Positions 31,416 to 40,655 of a stretch of 64,000 bases of DNA are shown piece after piece. Position 1 is the first letter of the stretch. Each line of letters begins with the position of its first letter. Under the pieces are notes generated by a model. It searched no databases, was not told the DNA's origin, and was given only the letters and a program-made list of their open reading frames with translations. The translations under genes and the position numbers were made by a program. The DNA is from Stenotrophomonas maltophilia (GTDB lineage: Bacteria > Pseudomonadota > Gammaproteobacteria > Xanthomonadales > Xanthomonadaceae), in the NCBI RefSeq assembly GCF_002138415.1, contig NZ_CP015612.1, positions 2,954,001 to 3,018,000 of the forward strand, given 5' to 3'.

Positions 31416-31511
31416 TTGTTTTGGCATGAGCAAGCGCAGCGCGCGACCCGCCGTTGCCTTTGATCTTCTTCTTCCATTCCGTGGCGGGCCGCGCAGGAAA
31501 CTGTCAGGGGT

Positions 31512-31609
31512 CGGGCGGGTGGGCTGCGCGGGGGTGTCCGCCGCATGGATGCGGCGGCCAAGCTTACAGGGATGTACTTGCAGCGTCCCCCGCGCAGCCC
31601 ACCCGCCCG
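31512..31609. repeat. Palindromic element with 52-nt core, copy 3 (diverged, inverted)
   Basis: Perfect 23-bp GC-rich arms (31512-31534 and 31587-31609) enclose a core of again exactly 52 nt (31535-31586). Aligned to the reverse complement of the other two cores, it keeps catggatg as the turn of an internal hairpin (ccgccgcat-gg-atgcggcgg), agc at the same offset, and a gcgt end, while most other positions differ. Between this element and 31790 I see only flanking sequence and no gene. Confidence 0.75.
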
Positions 31610-31789
31610 GCCAAGCGCGGCTTTTGCTTTCAGCGACCAACCCAGACCCCGCCACGAGGGGCTCCGCCGTTGGCCGGACACCTCGCGACAATCCCGCGCA
31701 CGTGCGCAATCCCCACGAACGGCGGACAATGGAGATCTCAGGCGGCCCGCCGTGCCGCCCCTCCCGCTTTCCGCTGCAAGGATTCCCCC

Positions 31790-33202
31790 ATGGCCGCCCG
31801 CAAGTCCTCCGCCCCCCTCATCGAAGTCACCGCCCGCCCCGGCCAGCCGCTGGGCATGGCGCCGGCCACCTTCCTGCGCGACTTCTGGCAGAAACGCCCG
31901 CTGCTGATCCGCAACGCCTTCCCCAACTTCCAGACCCCGGTGCAGCCGGAAGACCTGGCCGGGCTGGCCTGCGAGGAAGGCGTGCTGGCTCGACTGATCG
32001 AGCACGACAAGACCCAGGACGGCTGGCGCGTGCGCACCGGCCCGTTCCAGGAAGACGTGTTCCCCGCCCTGCCCGACCACGACTGGACCCTGCTGGTGCA
32101 GGACGTGGACAAGTGGGACCCGGACGTGCGCGCCCTGATCGAGCACTTCAGCTTCCTGCCGCGCTGGCGCATGGATGACGTGATGATCAGCTTTGCCGCC
32201 ACCGGCGGCTCGGTCGGCGCCCACGTCGACCAGTACGACGTGTTCCTGCTGCAGGCCCATGGCCACCGCCGCTGGCAGATCGATGCCAGCGAATCGATCA
32301 AGGGCAAGCAGCCGCCGCTGGGCTTCCGCCCGGACGTGGAGCTGAAGCTGCTGAAGGTGTTCAAGCCCACCCACGACTGGGTCCTGGCGCCGGGCGACAT
32401 GCTGTACCTGCCGCCGAACGTACCGCACCACGGCGTGGCCGAAGATCCGTGCCTGACCTTCTCGTTCGGCATGCGCGCGCCGTCCTCGGCCGAGCTGATC
32501 AGCGACTACCTTGACACCCTGATCGCCGATGCCGACGAGAACATCCGCTACCAGGATGCCGACCTGAAGGTGCCGGCCGACCCGAACGAGATCGACACGG
32601 TGGCGATGGCGCGGGTGATCACCGCGCTCAACGCCATCCGCATGAACGATCCGGACAAGCTGGGCGACTGGTTCGGCCGCTTCATCACCACCTACCGTGC
32701 AGCGGGCGAAGTGATGGCCCACCAGGCCGCGCCGGCACCGGAGGAAGTGGTCGAAGCGCTGGCCTCGGGCCTGCTGCTGCAGCGCCACCCGTGGGCCCGC
32801 CTGGCCTGGCGCCGGGCCAAGCGTGGCGCCAGCCTGTATGTCAGTGGCCAGGACTTCGCGCTGCCGGTGAAGGACGCGCAGCGCTTGGCTGGCGCCGAAC
32901 AGCTCGATGCCGCCGCCTATCGCGGCCTGTCCGACAAGGGCCGCGCGGTGGTCCAGCAGCTGCTGGTCGGTGGCGTGTTCCAGCTGGTCGACCCGAACGA
33001 GATCTATGACGCCGAAGACGAGGAACACGGTGAGGATGCCGTGGTGCTCGGCGAGGTCGTCGAAGGCCGTGACCGTGTGGATGCGATCGACGCCGATGCG
33101 GTGTCCGACGATGTCCACTCCGTGACCGTGCACGACGACGGCATCGAGGTCATCGTCAACTTCGAGGACGACGAAGAAGACGACAGCGCCGGCCGGGCCT
33201 GA
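31790..33202 (+). CDS. Cupin/JmjC-type ribosomal protein oxygenase (YcfD/RoxA-like)
   Basis: A 470-residue Fe(II)/2-oxoglutarate oxygenase related to YcfD, which hydroxylates an arginine of ribosomal protein L16. The jelly-roll metal ligands are visible as His145-x-Asp147 (GAHVDQYDVF) and His213 (PPNVPHHG). A C-terminal winged-helix-like region follows. The protein is about 100 residues longer than E. coli YcfD; the extra C-terminus is strongly acidic (EIYDAEDEEHGED; NFEDDEEDDS). The start ATG at 31790 begins MAARKSSAPLIEV; the open frame continues upstream through the repeat element and is not coding there. A GNAT gene follows after 9 nt. Confidence 0.88.
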   Translation: MAARKSSAPLIEVTARPGQPLGMAPATFLRDFWQKRPLLIRNAFPNFQTPVQPEDLAGLACEEGVLARLIEHDKTQDGWRVRTGPFQEDVFPALPDHDWTLLVQDVDKWDPDVRALIEHFSFLPRWRMDDVMISFAATGGSVGAHVDQYDVFLLQAHGHRRWQIDASESIKGKQPPLGFRPDVELKLLKVFKPTHDWVLAPGDMLYLPPNVPHHGVAEDPCLTFSFGMRAPSSAELISDYLDTLIADADENIRYQDADLKVPADPNEIDTVAMARVITALNAIRMNDPDKLGDWFGRFITTYRAAGEVMAHQAAPAPEEVVEALASGLLLQRHPWARLAWRRAKRGASLYVSGQDFALPVKDAQRLAGAEQLDAAAYRGLSDKGRAVVQQLLVGGVFQLVDPNEIYDAEDEEHGEDAVVLGEVVEGRDRVDAIDADAVSDDVHSVTVHDDGIEVIVNFEDDEEDDSAGRA

Positions 33203-33211
33203 GCCATCGCC

Positions 33212-34111
33212 ATGATCCGGGTCCAGCAGGTCAGCCACGCCGATGCCCACGTCGCCATCCACGAGGTGCGCCAACGCGTGTTCGTGCAGGAACAGGGCAT
33301 CGCCGCCGAGTTGGAGCGCGATGCGCTGGACCCAGTCAGCGCCCATGTGCTGGCACTGGATGCGGAAGACGGGCAGCCGGTCGGCACCGGCCGGCTGACC
33401 CCGGACGGCCGTATCGGCCGCATGGCGGTGCTGGCCAGCCATCGCAGCCGCGGGGTTGGCGAGGCCCTGCTGGCGGCACTGGTGGAGGCCGGGCGCCGGC
33501 TCGGCCTGGCCGAACTGCATCTGCACGCCCAGCTGCCCGCCCGCGATTTCTATGCCCGCCAAGGTTTCCTGCCCGAAGGCGAGGTGTTCGAGGAGGCCGG
33601 CATCGGCCACCAGCAGATGCGCCGACGGCTAGGGGCGGCCAGCGCCATCGACAGCCGCGCCGAGGCGGTGGCCATCACCACGGCCATCATCCACCGCGCC
33701 CGTCGCCAGCTGTGGCTGCACAGCCGCCAGCTGGACCCGGGGCTGCTCGACGCGCCCCCGGTACAGGCCGCCCTGCGCCGCTTCGTCACCGCCCGTCACG
33801 ACAAGCAGCTGCGGGTGATCGTGCACGATGCCGCTGCGATCGCCGCTGCCGGGGCACCGCTGCTGGCGCTGGCCCAGCGCCTGCCCAGTGTGATCCAGTT
33901 CCGCGAGGTCACCGACCCGGTCGACCGTGCGCTGGCCTCGGCCTGCCTGCTCAACGATGCGGGCGACTTCTACTTTCGTCTGATCGGCCACCGCCTCGAC
34001 GGCGAGGCCGGCATCGCGCTGCCAGCACGTTCGCAGCCGTTCGTGCAGCAATTGCAGCGTGTCTGGGACCGTTCGCGCGATTGCAGCGAACTGCGTGCGC
34101 TCGGCATCTGA
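33212..34111 (+). CDS. GNAT acetyltransferase fused to a DUF7931-like domain
   Basis: A 299-residue two-domain protein. Residues 1-140 form a GNAT acetyltransferase (AIHEVRQRVFVQEQGI; acetyl-CoA loop RMAVLASHRSRGVGEALL; FYARQGF). Residues about 150-299 form a second domain (ITTAIIHRARRQLWLHSRQLDPGLLD) that resembles the phospholipase-D-like DUF7931 found alone or fused in Xanthomonadaceae. It follows the oxygenase gene by 9 nt and is probably co-transcribed. The acceptor substrate is unknown. Confidence 0.82.
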   Translation: MIRVQQVSHADAHVAIHEVRQRVFVQEQGIAAELERDALDPVSAHVLALDAEDGQPVGTGRLTPDGRIGRMAVLASHRSRGVGEALLAALVEAGRRLGLAELHLHAQLPARDFYARQGFLPEGEVFEEAGIGHQQMRRRLGAASAIDSRAEAVAITTAIIHRARRQLWLHSRQLDPGLLDAPPVQAALRRFVTARHDKQLRVIVHDAAAIAAAGAPLLALAQRLPSVIQFREVTDPVDRALASACLLNDAGDFYFRLIGHRLDGEAGIALPARSQPFVQQLQRVWDRSRDCSELRALGI

Positions 34112-34297
34112 GTCGGCACGGCTGACCCAACCTGTCTGGAACTGGCACCGGCGGACGCGGGATGCCTGTGGTGGTGCCCCTTCGTGTCCGGTTGGGGGTA
34201 CAATTTGGCTGTTTGAACGCGCCCGCGCAGGGCTATTCATCTTCCTGCCGGGTCCTTCTGAAGCCATACCCCACAAAGCGAATCAACACCCTCCATC

Positions 34298-37129
34298 GTG
34301 GACAATCAACTGAAGCAGTTTGCGCAATCTTCGCAACTCGCCGGCGGCAACGCCTCCTATGTCGAGGACCTGTACGAGCAGTACCTGGTCTCCCCGGATA
34401 GTGTCGATCCCAAATGGAAAACCTACTTCGACGGCTTCAAGGGCCGTGAAGCAGGTGACATTCCGCACTCGGCCGTCATCTCCCACATTGCGGACGCGGC
34501 CAAGGATGCGCTGAAGGCCGGTACCGGCAACGGTGCAGGCGACGAGCGCGAGCGCAATGTCGGTCGTCTGATCACTGCCTACCGCTCGCGCGGCCACCTG
34601 GACGCCCGCCTCGATCCGCTGGGCCTGGCCGCACCGGTCAACACCCCGGACCTGGGCCTGCCGTTCCACAGCCTGTCCGATGGCGACCTCAACAGCGAGT
34701 TCAGCACCGGCGGCGTCGGTGGCCAGCCGCGCATGAAGCTGCGTGACCTGCTGGCGCGCCTGAAGGCGACCTACACCGGCTCGATCGGTGCGGAGTTCAT
34801 GCACATCTCCGAGGTCGAGCAGCGCCAGTGGATCTACAAGAAGCTGGAACTGGCCGGTGGCAACTATCAGCTGGACGCTGATACCCAGCGCCGCACCCTG
34901 GAGCGCCTGACCGCGGCTGAGGGCCTGGAGCGCTACCTGCACACCAAGTACGTCGGCCAGAAGCGCTTCTCGCTGGAAGGCGGCGACTCGCTGATCCCGA
35001 TGATGGACACCATCATCCGCAGCGCCGGCAAGGATGGCGTCAAGGACGTGGTGATCGGCATGGCCCACCGCGGCCGCCTGAACGTGCTGGTCAACACCCT
35101 GGGCAAGAACCCGCGCAAGCTGTTCGACGAGTTCGAAGGCAAGTTCGAGCACGACGAGCACGCCTCGGCCGGTGACGTGAAGTATCACATGGGCTTCTCG
35201 GCCGACGTCGCCACCGACGGCGGCCCGGTGCACCTGGCGCTGGCGTTCAACCCGTCGCACCTGGAAATCGCCGACCCGGTCGTGGCCGGTTCCGTGCGTT
35301 CGCGCCAGGAGCGCCGCAAGGACACCGCGCGCAAGCAGGTCATGCCGATCCTGATCCACGGCGACGCGGCCTTCTCCGGCCAGGGCGTGGTCATGGAGCT
35401 GTTCCAGATGTCGCAGGCCCGCGGCTTCGCCGTCGGCGGCACCGTGCACATCGTGGTCAACAACCAGGTCGGCTTCACCACCTCCAATCCGCTGGATACG
35501 CGTTCCACGCGCTATGCCACCGACGTGGCGAAGATGATCGCCGCCCCGGTGCTGCACGTGAACGGCGATGATCCGGAAGCGGTTGTGTTCGCCGCGCAGC
35601 TCGCCTTCGAATTCCGCCAGAAGTTCGCCAAGGACGTGGTCATCGACCTGATGTGCTACCGCCGTTGGGGCCACAACGAGGCCGACGAGCCGGCGATCAC
35701 CCAGCCGCTGATGTACCAGGTGATCCGCAAGCACGCCACCACCCGCGAGATGTACGCCGAGCAGCTGGAAAAGGCGGGCGTGATCGCCGCCGGTGCCGGC
35801 AAGGCGATGGTCGATGCCTACCGCGAGAAGCTGGACGCCGGTGAAGTGACCACCGAGCTGGCCAAGGTCGAGAAGACCCCGCCGACCAGTCCGCTGTTCG
35901 TTGATTGGCCGAAGCTGCTGGAAGGCAAGCTGTCCGACCCGGTCTCGACCAAGGTCGAGAAGAACAAGCTGGTCGAGCTGGCCAAGCTGATCAACACCAT
36001 CCCGGACGAAGTGCAGCTGCACTCGCGCGTGGCCAAGGTCTACGACGACCGCCGCAAGATGGCCGCCGGCGAGATCCCGGGCGACTGGGGCTTTGCCGAG
36101 AACCTGGCGTACGCCACCCTGCTCGACGAAGGCAGTGCCCTGCGTCTGGTCGGCCAGGACGTCGGCCGCGGTACGTTCACCCACCGCCACGCGATCCTGC
36201 ACGACCAGAAGACCGACAACTACTACATGCCGCTGCGGCAGCTGGTGGATTCGCCGGAGAAGGCCACCGTCATCGATTCGCTGCTGAGCGAAGAAGCGGT
36301 GATGGCCTACGAGTACGGTTTCTCCACCACCGATCCGAACACGCTGTGCATCTGGGAAGGCCAGTTCGGCGACTTCGCCAACGGCGCCCAGGTGGTGATC
36401 GACCAGTTCATCGCCGCCGGTGAAGCCAAGTGGGGCCGCATCTCCGGCCTGACCCTGCTGCTGCCGCATGGCTATGAAGGCCAAGGCCCGGAACACAGCT
36501 CGGCGCGCCTGGAGCGCTTCCTGCAGCTGTGCGCGCTGGAGAACATGCTGGTGGTGGTGCCGTCGACCCCAGCACAGGCCTTCCACATGCTGCGCCGCCA
36601 GCTGCACCTGACCACCCGCAAGCCGCTGGTGGTGATGTCGCCGAAGTCGCTGCTGCGCCACAAGCTGGCCGTGTCGACCCTGGACGAACTGGCCAACGGC
36701 GAGTTCCAGCACCTGATCGGCGACGCCAACGCGGACGCCAAGAAGGTCAAGCGCGTGGTGCTGTGCTCGGGCAAGGTCTACTACGACCTGCTGGAAGACC
36801 AGACCAAGCGTGGCCAGGACGACGTGGCGATCATCCGCGTGGAGCAGCTGTATCCGTTCCCGCGTGCGCTGCTGGCCGCCGAACTGAAGAAGTACGGCAA
36901 GGCCACCGACGTGGTGTGGACGCAGGAAGAACCGCAGAACCAGGGTGCGTGGTACCAGATCCGCCACCACCTGCAGTTCTGCCTGGCCGATGGCCAGAAC
37001 CTGCACTACGCCGGTCGCGCACGTTCGGCTTCGCCGGCTGCCGGTCACATGGCTGACCACGTCCGCGAACAGCAGCAGCTGGTCGCCGATGCACTGGTCA
37101 ACCCGTTCAACGACACGTTCGCTGAATAA
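34298..37129 (+). CDS. sucA: 2-Oxoglutarate dehydrogenase E1 component
   Basis: A 943-residue thiamine-diphosphate decarboxylase, the first component of the 2-oxoglutarate dehydrogenase complex (TCA cycle). Visible segments: the N-terminal E1 peptide (YVEDLYEQYLVSPDSVDPKW), the catalytic core GMAHRGRLNVLVNTLGK, HGDAAFSGQGVVMELFQMS, and GHNEADEPAITQPLMY. The start is a GTG at 34298 (MDNQLKQFAQSS), as often in Xanthomonadaceae, with no clear Shine-Dalgarno. TACAAT at 34199-34204 may be the -10, giving a leader of about 90 nt. sucB follows after 40 nt. Confidence 0.96.
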   Translation: MDNQLKQFAQSSQLAGGNASYVEDLYEQYLVSPDSVDPKWKTYFDGFKGREAGDIPHSAVISHIADAAKDALKAGTGNGAGDERERNVGRLITAYRSRGHLDARLDPLGLAAPVNTPDLGLPFHSLSDGDLNSEFSTGGVGGQPRMKLRDLLARLKATYTGSIGAEFMHISEVEQRQWIYKKLELAGGNYQLDADTQRRTLERLTAAEGLERYLHTKYVGQKRFSLEGGDSLIPMMDTIIRSAGKDGVKDVVIGMAHRGRLNVLVNTLGKNPRKLFDEFEGKFEHDEHASAGDVKYHMGFSADVATDGGPVHLALAFNPSHLEIADPVVAGSVRSRQERRKDTARKQVMPILIHGDAAFSGQGVVMELFQMSQARGFAVGGTVHIVVNNQVGFTTSNPLDTRSTRYATDVAKMIAAPVLHVNGDDPEAVVFAAQLAFEFRQKFAKDVVIDLMCYRRWGHNEADEPAITQPLMYQVIRKHATTREMYAEQLEKAGVIAAGAGKAMVDAYREKLDAGEVTTELAKVEKTPPTSPLFVDWPKLLEGKLSDPVSTKVEKNKLVELAKLINTIPDEVQLHSRVAKVYDDRRKMAAGEIPGDWGFAENLAYATLLDEGSALRLVGQDVGRGTFTHRHAILHDQKTDNYYMPLRQLVDSPEKATVIDSLLSEEAVMAYEYGFSTTDPNTLCIWEGQFGDFANGAQVVIDQFIAAGEAKWGRISGLTLLLPHGYEGQGPEHSSARLERFLQLCALENMLVVVPSTPAQAFHMLRRQLHLTTRKPLVVMSPKSLLRHKLAVSTLDELANGEFQHLIGDANADAKKVKRVVLCSGKVYYDLLEDQTKRGQDDVAIIRVEQLYPFPRALLAAELKKYGKATDVVWTQEEPQNQGAWYQIRHHLQFCLADGQNLHYAGRARSASPAAGHMADHVREQQQLVADALVNPFNDTFAE

Positions 37130-37169
37130 TCCTCCCCCTATTTAGAAGACAAACCAGGAAGCTCCCGCA

Positions 37170-38369
37170 ATGGCCACCGAAGTCAAAGCCCCGGTACTGC
37201 CCGAATCCGTCGCCGACGGCACCATCGCCACCTGGCACAAGAAGGTGGGCGACGCCGTCAAGCGCGACGAAAACCTGCTTGACCTGGAAACCGACAAGGT
37301 CGTCCTGGAAGTGCCGTCGCCGGTCGACGGCGTGCTCAAGGAGATCAAGTTCAAGGAAGGCGATACCGTGACCTCCAGCCAGGTCGTGGCGATCATCGAG
37401 GAAGGCGCCGTGGCTGCTGCCCCGGCCCCGGCTGCTGAAGAGAAGAAGGCCGAGGCCGCTCCGGCCGCTGCCGCTCCGGCCGCCGCTGCTGCTCCGGCCC
37501 CGGCAGCCAAGTCGGCCGCCGACACCCTGCCGCCGGGCGCCCGCTTCACCGCCATCACCGAAGGCGTGAACCCGGCGGACGTGGACGGCACCGGCCGTCG
37601 CGGCGCGGTGACCAAGGAAGACATCGTCAACTTCGCCCGCAACGGCGGCGCCGGCAAGGCCGGTGGCGCACGTCCGGAAGAACGCGTGCCGATGACCCGC
37701 ATCCGCAAGCGCATCGCCGAACGCCTGATGGAGTCGAAGAACTCCACCGCCATGCTGACCACCTTCAACGAAGTCGACCTGTCCAAGGTCTCGGCTGCGC
37801 GCAAGGAACTGCAGGACGAGTTCGTCAAGGCACACGGCATCAAGCTGGGCTTCATGAGCTTCTTCGTGAAGGCCGCGGCCAATGCCCTGCAGCGCTTCCC
37901 GCTGGTCAACGCCTCGATCGACGGCGACGACATCATCTACCACGGCTACTCGGACATCTCGATCGCCGTGTCGACCGAGAAGGGCCTGGTCACGCCGGTG
38001 CTGCGCAACGTCGAGCGCATGTCGTTCGCCGACATCGAAAAGACCATCGCCGACTACGCCAAGAAGGCCCGTGACGGCAAGCTGAGCCTGGAAGAACTGC
38101 AGGGCGGCACCTTCACCGTGACCAACGGCGGCACCTTCGGTTCGCTGCTGTCGACCCCGATCATCAACCCGCCGCAGAGCGCCATCCTGGGCATGCATGC
38201 CATCAAGGAGCGTCCGATCGCTCAGAACGGCCAGGTCGTGATCGCGCCGATGATGTACCTGGCGCTGTCTTACGACCACCGCATCATCGACGGCAAGGAC
38301 TCGGTGCAGTTCCTGGTGGACATCAAGAACCAGCTGGAAAACCCGGGCCGCATGCTGTTCGGCCTGTAA
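37170..38369 (+). CDS. sucB: Dihydrolipoamide succinyltransferase, E2 of the 2-oxoglutarate dehydrogenase complex
   Basis: A 399-residue core enzyme. The N-terminal lipoyl domain carries Lys43 in [10 protein letters not shown]. An Ala/Pro/Glu-rich hinge (about 88-112), a peripheral subunit-binding domain ([21 protein letters not shown]) and the catalytic acyltransferase domain follow, the last with the active-site motif [16 protein letters not shown]. It transfers succinyl groups from E1 to CoA. Order sucA-sucB-lpd indicates one operon and one complex. Confidence 0.97.
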   Translation: MATEVKAPVLPESVADGTIATWHKKVGDAVKRDENLLDLETDKVVLEVPSPVDGVLKEIKFKEGDTVTSSQVVAIIEEGAVAAAPAPAAEEKKAEAAPAAAAPAAAAAPAPAAKSAADTLPPGARFTAITEGVNPADVDGTGRRGAVTKEDIVNFARNGGAGKAGGARPEERVPMTRIRKRIAERLMESKNSTAMLTTFNEVDLSKVSAARKELQDEFVKAHGIKLGFMSFFVKAAANALQRFPLVNASIDGDDIIYHGYSDISIAVSTEKGLVTPVLRNVERMSFADIEKTIADYAKKARDGKLSLEELQGGTFTVTNGGTFGSLLSTPIINPPQSAILGMHAIKERPIAQNGQVVIAPMMYLALSYDHRIIDGKDSVQFLVDIKNQLENPGRMLFGL

Positions 38370-38380
38370 GACACCTCCCG

Positions 38381-38404
38381 CCCCTCCGCGCCTGCGCGGA
38401 GGGG
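38381..38404 (+). other. Intercistronic hairpin between sucB and lpd
   Basis: An 11-bp perfect stem, cccctccgcgc / gcgcggagggg, with a 2-nt loop, 11 nt after the sucB stop. There is no T-run, so it is more likely an mRNA-stabilising or processing hairpin than a terminator. Confidence 0.55.
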
Positions 38405-38432
38405 TTCTGGTAATGCATCAAGGAATAATTCA

Positions 38433-39869
38433 ATGGCTGAACAATTCGACGTCGTCGTCATCGGTGCCGGCCCGGCCGGTTACCACGCTGCCATCCGCGC
38501 GGCCCAGCTGGGCCTGAAGACCGCCTGCATCGACGCAGCGCTGGGCAAGGACGGCAAGCCCGCCCTCGGCGGCACCTGCCTGCGCGTGGGCTGCATCCCG
38601 TCCAAGGCGCTGCTGGATTCCTCGCGCCAGTTCTGGAACATGGGCCACATCTTTGGCGACCACGGCATCAGCTTCAAGGATGCCAAGATCGACGTCGAGG
38701 CGATGGTTGGCCGCAAGGACAAGATCGTCAAGCAGTTCACCGGCGGCATCGGCATGCTGTTCAAGGCCAACAAGGTCGCCGCCTACTACGGCTTCGGCGA
38801 ACTGCAGCCGGGCAACGTGGTCAAGGTCACCCAGCATGACGGTTCCATCGTCGAGCTGAAGGGCACCAACGTCATCATCGCCGCCGGTTCGGATTCGATC
38901 GAACTGCCGTTCGCCAAGTTCGACGGCGAGACCATCGTCGACAACGTCGGCGGCCTGGACTTCACCGAAGTGCCGAACCGCCTGGCCGTGATCGGCGCCG
39001 GCGTGATCGGCCTGGAACTGGGCAGCGTGTGGAAGCGCCTGGGCGCTGAAGTCACCATCCTGGAAGCACTGCCGGAGTTCCTGGCCGTGGCCGACGCCGA
39101 AGTGGCCAAGACCGCTGCCAAGGAATTCAAGAAGCAGGGCCTGGACATCCGCCTCGGCGCCAAGGTCTCCAAGACCGAGATCACCGGCAAGGGCAAGAAG
39201 AAGGAAGTCGTTGTCACCTACACCGACAGCGAAGGCGAAAAGACCCTGACCGTGGACAAGCTGCTGGTGGCCGTTGGCCGTCGCGCCGCCACCAAGGGCC
39301 TGCTGGCCGAAGGCACCGGCGTCAAGATCAACGAGCGCGGCCAGATCGAAGTCGACGCGCACTGCCACACCGGCGTCAACGGCGTGTGGGCGGTCGGCGA
39401 CTGCGTGCGCGGCCCGATGCTGGCGCACAAGGGCTTCGAGGAAGGCATCGCGGTGGCCGAGCTGATCGCCGGCCTGCCGGGCCACGTCAACTTCGACACC
39501 ATCCCGTGGGTCATCTACACCGAACCGGAACTGGCGTGGGTCGGCAAGACCGAAGCCCAGCTGAAGGCCGAAGGCATTCCGTACAAGGCCGGCAGCTTCC
39601 CGTTCGCCGCCAACGGCCGTGCCGTGGCGATGATCGAGCCGGCAGGCTTCGTGAAGATCCTGGCCCATGCCGAGACCGATCGCATCCTCGGCATGCACCT
39701 GGTCGGCGCCAACGTCTCCGAGCTGGTGCACGAAGGCGTGCTGACCATGGAATTCAGCGGCTCGGCCGATGACCTGGCCCGCATCTGCCACGCCCACCCG
39801 TCGCTGTCGGAAGTGATCCACGACGCGGCGATGGCGGTCAGCAAGCGCGCCATCCACAAGGCGAACTGA
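38433..39869 (+). CDS. lpdA: Dihydrolipoyl dehydrogenase (E3)
   Basis: A 478-residue flavoprotein disulphide reductase that reoxidises the lipoyl group of E2 with NAD. FAD-binding GAGPAGYHAAIRAAQLG is near the N-terminus. The redox-active disulphide is in GGTCLRVGCIPSKALL, the NAD site is GAGVIGLELGSVW, and the C-terminal His-Glu dyad region is HAHPSLSEV. Length and order are normal. It closes the sucA-sucB-lpd operon, followed by a REP and a strong terminator. Confidence 0.97.
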   Translation: MAEQFDVVVIGAGPAGYHAAIRAAQLGLKTACIDAALGKDGKPALGGTCLRVGCIPSKALLDSSRQFWNMGHIFGDHGISFKDAKIDVEAMVGRKDKIVKQFTGGIGMLFKANKVAAYYGFGELQPGNVVKVTQHDGSIVELKGTNVIIAAGSDSIELPFAKFDGETIVDNVGGLDFTEVPNRLAVIGAGVIGLELGSVWKRLGAEVTILEALPEFLAVADAEVAKTAAKEFKKQGLDIRLGAKVSKTEITGKGKKKEVVVTYTDSEGEKTLTVDKLLVAVGRRAATKGLLAEGTGVKINERGQIEVDAHCHTGVNGVWAVGDCVRGPMLAHKGFEEGIAVAELIAGLPGHVNFDTIPWVIYTEPELAWVGKTEAQLKAEGIPYKAGSFPFAANGRAVAMIEPAGFVKILAHAETDRILGMHLVGANVSELVHEGVLTMEFSGSADDLARICHAHPSLSEVIHDAAMAVSKRAIHKAN

Positions 39870-39880
39870 TCGTTCGCCGG

Positions 39881-39904
39881 TAGTGCCGGCCGCTGGCCGG
39901 CACA
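39881..39904. repeat. Single REP unit after lpd
   Basis: gtagtgccggccgctggcc with a complementary partner half, the same GTAG family as the units at 29636-29709 and 54738-54762. Confidence 0.75.
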
Positions 39905-39917
39905 CTCCAGCGATAAA

Positions 39918-39941
39918 AAAACCCCGCCTCGGCGGGGTTTT
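39918..39941 (+). terminator. Intrinsic terminator of the suc-lpd operon
   Basis: Stem aaaaccccgcc / ggcggggtttt with a tc loop, ending in four T and preceded by A-rich sequence, about 50 nt after the lpd stop. Confidence 0.9.
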
Positions 39942-39958
39942 CTATTGGCCTTTATCAT

Positions 39959-40032
39959 GTAGAGCCGAGCCCACGCTCGGCTGTCCGGTCAGCAGTCCCG
40001 GAGCGTGAAGCCGAGCACAGGCTCGGCGCTAC
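39959..40032. repeat. SMAG inverted pair
   Basis: GTAG unit gtagagccgagcccacgctc (from 39959) faces a second unit ending ggctcggcgctac (40032), with about 26 nt between them. The right end overlaps the last codons of the minus-strand gene at 40029-40277. Confidence 0.82.
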
Positions 40033-40277
40033 ACCTTTCCGGCTGGCTTCTTCGGTGGATCCTCACAGACCCGGTGCTGCACAACCGTATCGCCGACCTT
40101 CCATTCCTTCGCGACCCTGCAGCGCTCCTTGGCTTTCTGCACAGAGACCGCTGCAGCATTCGCCTCGTCAGCCGCAGCAGTCTGCTGGCGCTCCAGCCAA
40201 GCCGACGGTGGCGCAGGAGGTGTGGCCAGTACCGGCCCCGCAAGCAGGACCAGACCCACCAGCAGCACCGTCCTCAT
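40029..40277 (-). CDS. Small exported hypothetical protein
   Basis: An 82-residue protein with a signal peptide (MRTVLLVGLVLLAGPVLA). The mature part is charged with two cysteines (KERCRVAKEWKVGDTVVQHRVCEDPP), which may pair in the periplasm. Its start overlaps the stop of the upstream membrane protein as ATGA, so they are co-translated. The C-terminal codons lie inside the right SMAG unit, so the last residues (KPAGKV) are repeat-derived. No function is known to me. Confidence 0.7.
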   Translation of the reverse strand: MRTVLLVGLVLLAGPVLATPPAPPSAWLERQQTAAADEANAAAVSVQKAKERCRVAKEWKVGDTVVQHRVCEDPPKKPAGKV

Positions 40278-40486
40278 GCAACCACTGCCCGGCCACCGAG
40301 CAGGCGCGCCGGCAGCATGAACAGCGCGCGCAGGAAGGCGAACAGCGCCGAGAAGGTGATGCCGACCAGGCGGAACGGCAGGCTCAGCAGCCACACGAAC
40401 GGCCAGGCGATCAGGGCGAGGATCGCCAGCGGCCAGCACAGCACGAACAGCAGGCACCACACACCGAGCGCGAACAGGGTCTTCAT
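40274..40486 (-). CDS. Small hypothetical inner-membrane protein
   Basis: A 70-residue, mostly hydrophobic protein: MKTLFALGVWCLLFVLCWPLAILALIAW..., with two likely membrane helices (about 3-33 and 38-58) and a basic C-terminus. The ATG at 40486 has a good ribosome site, aaggaga, 6 nt upstream. It is coupled to the next small gene by ATGA. It resembles short YqaE/PspG-like membrane peptides in general character only; I do not assign a family. Confidence 0.72.
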   Translation of the reverse strand: MKTLFALGVWCLLFVLCWPLAILALIAWPFVWLLSLPFRLVGITFSALFAFLRALFMLPARLLGGRAVVA

Positions 40487-40621
40487 CACGGTCTCCTTGG
40501 GGCGGCACCCTGCCGCCTGCGGACACCTTGGCGCCCCGCCCTGGCCGCCCGCAAACGGTTTGCGACGAAACCCGGGCTGGGGGCGATGAAACCGATTGCG
40601 GGGAAACCGGAGATTCAGGAG

Positions 40622-40646
40622 GTTGCCGGCCAGCGGCCGGCACAAC
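40622..40646. repeat. REP palindrome
   Basis: gttgccggccagcggccggc followed by acaac, a symmetric unit of the gccggcc family just downstream of the phosphatase gene on the minus strand. It lies in the otherwise gene-free gap 40487-40655. Confidence 0.72.
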
Positions 40647-40655
40647 CGCAGGGAT

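Noticed and set aside
38381..38404. Hairpin between sucB and lpd as a full terminator
   Set aside because: There is no T-run and lpd belongs to the same complex; it is more likely an internal stabilising hairpin.
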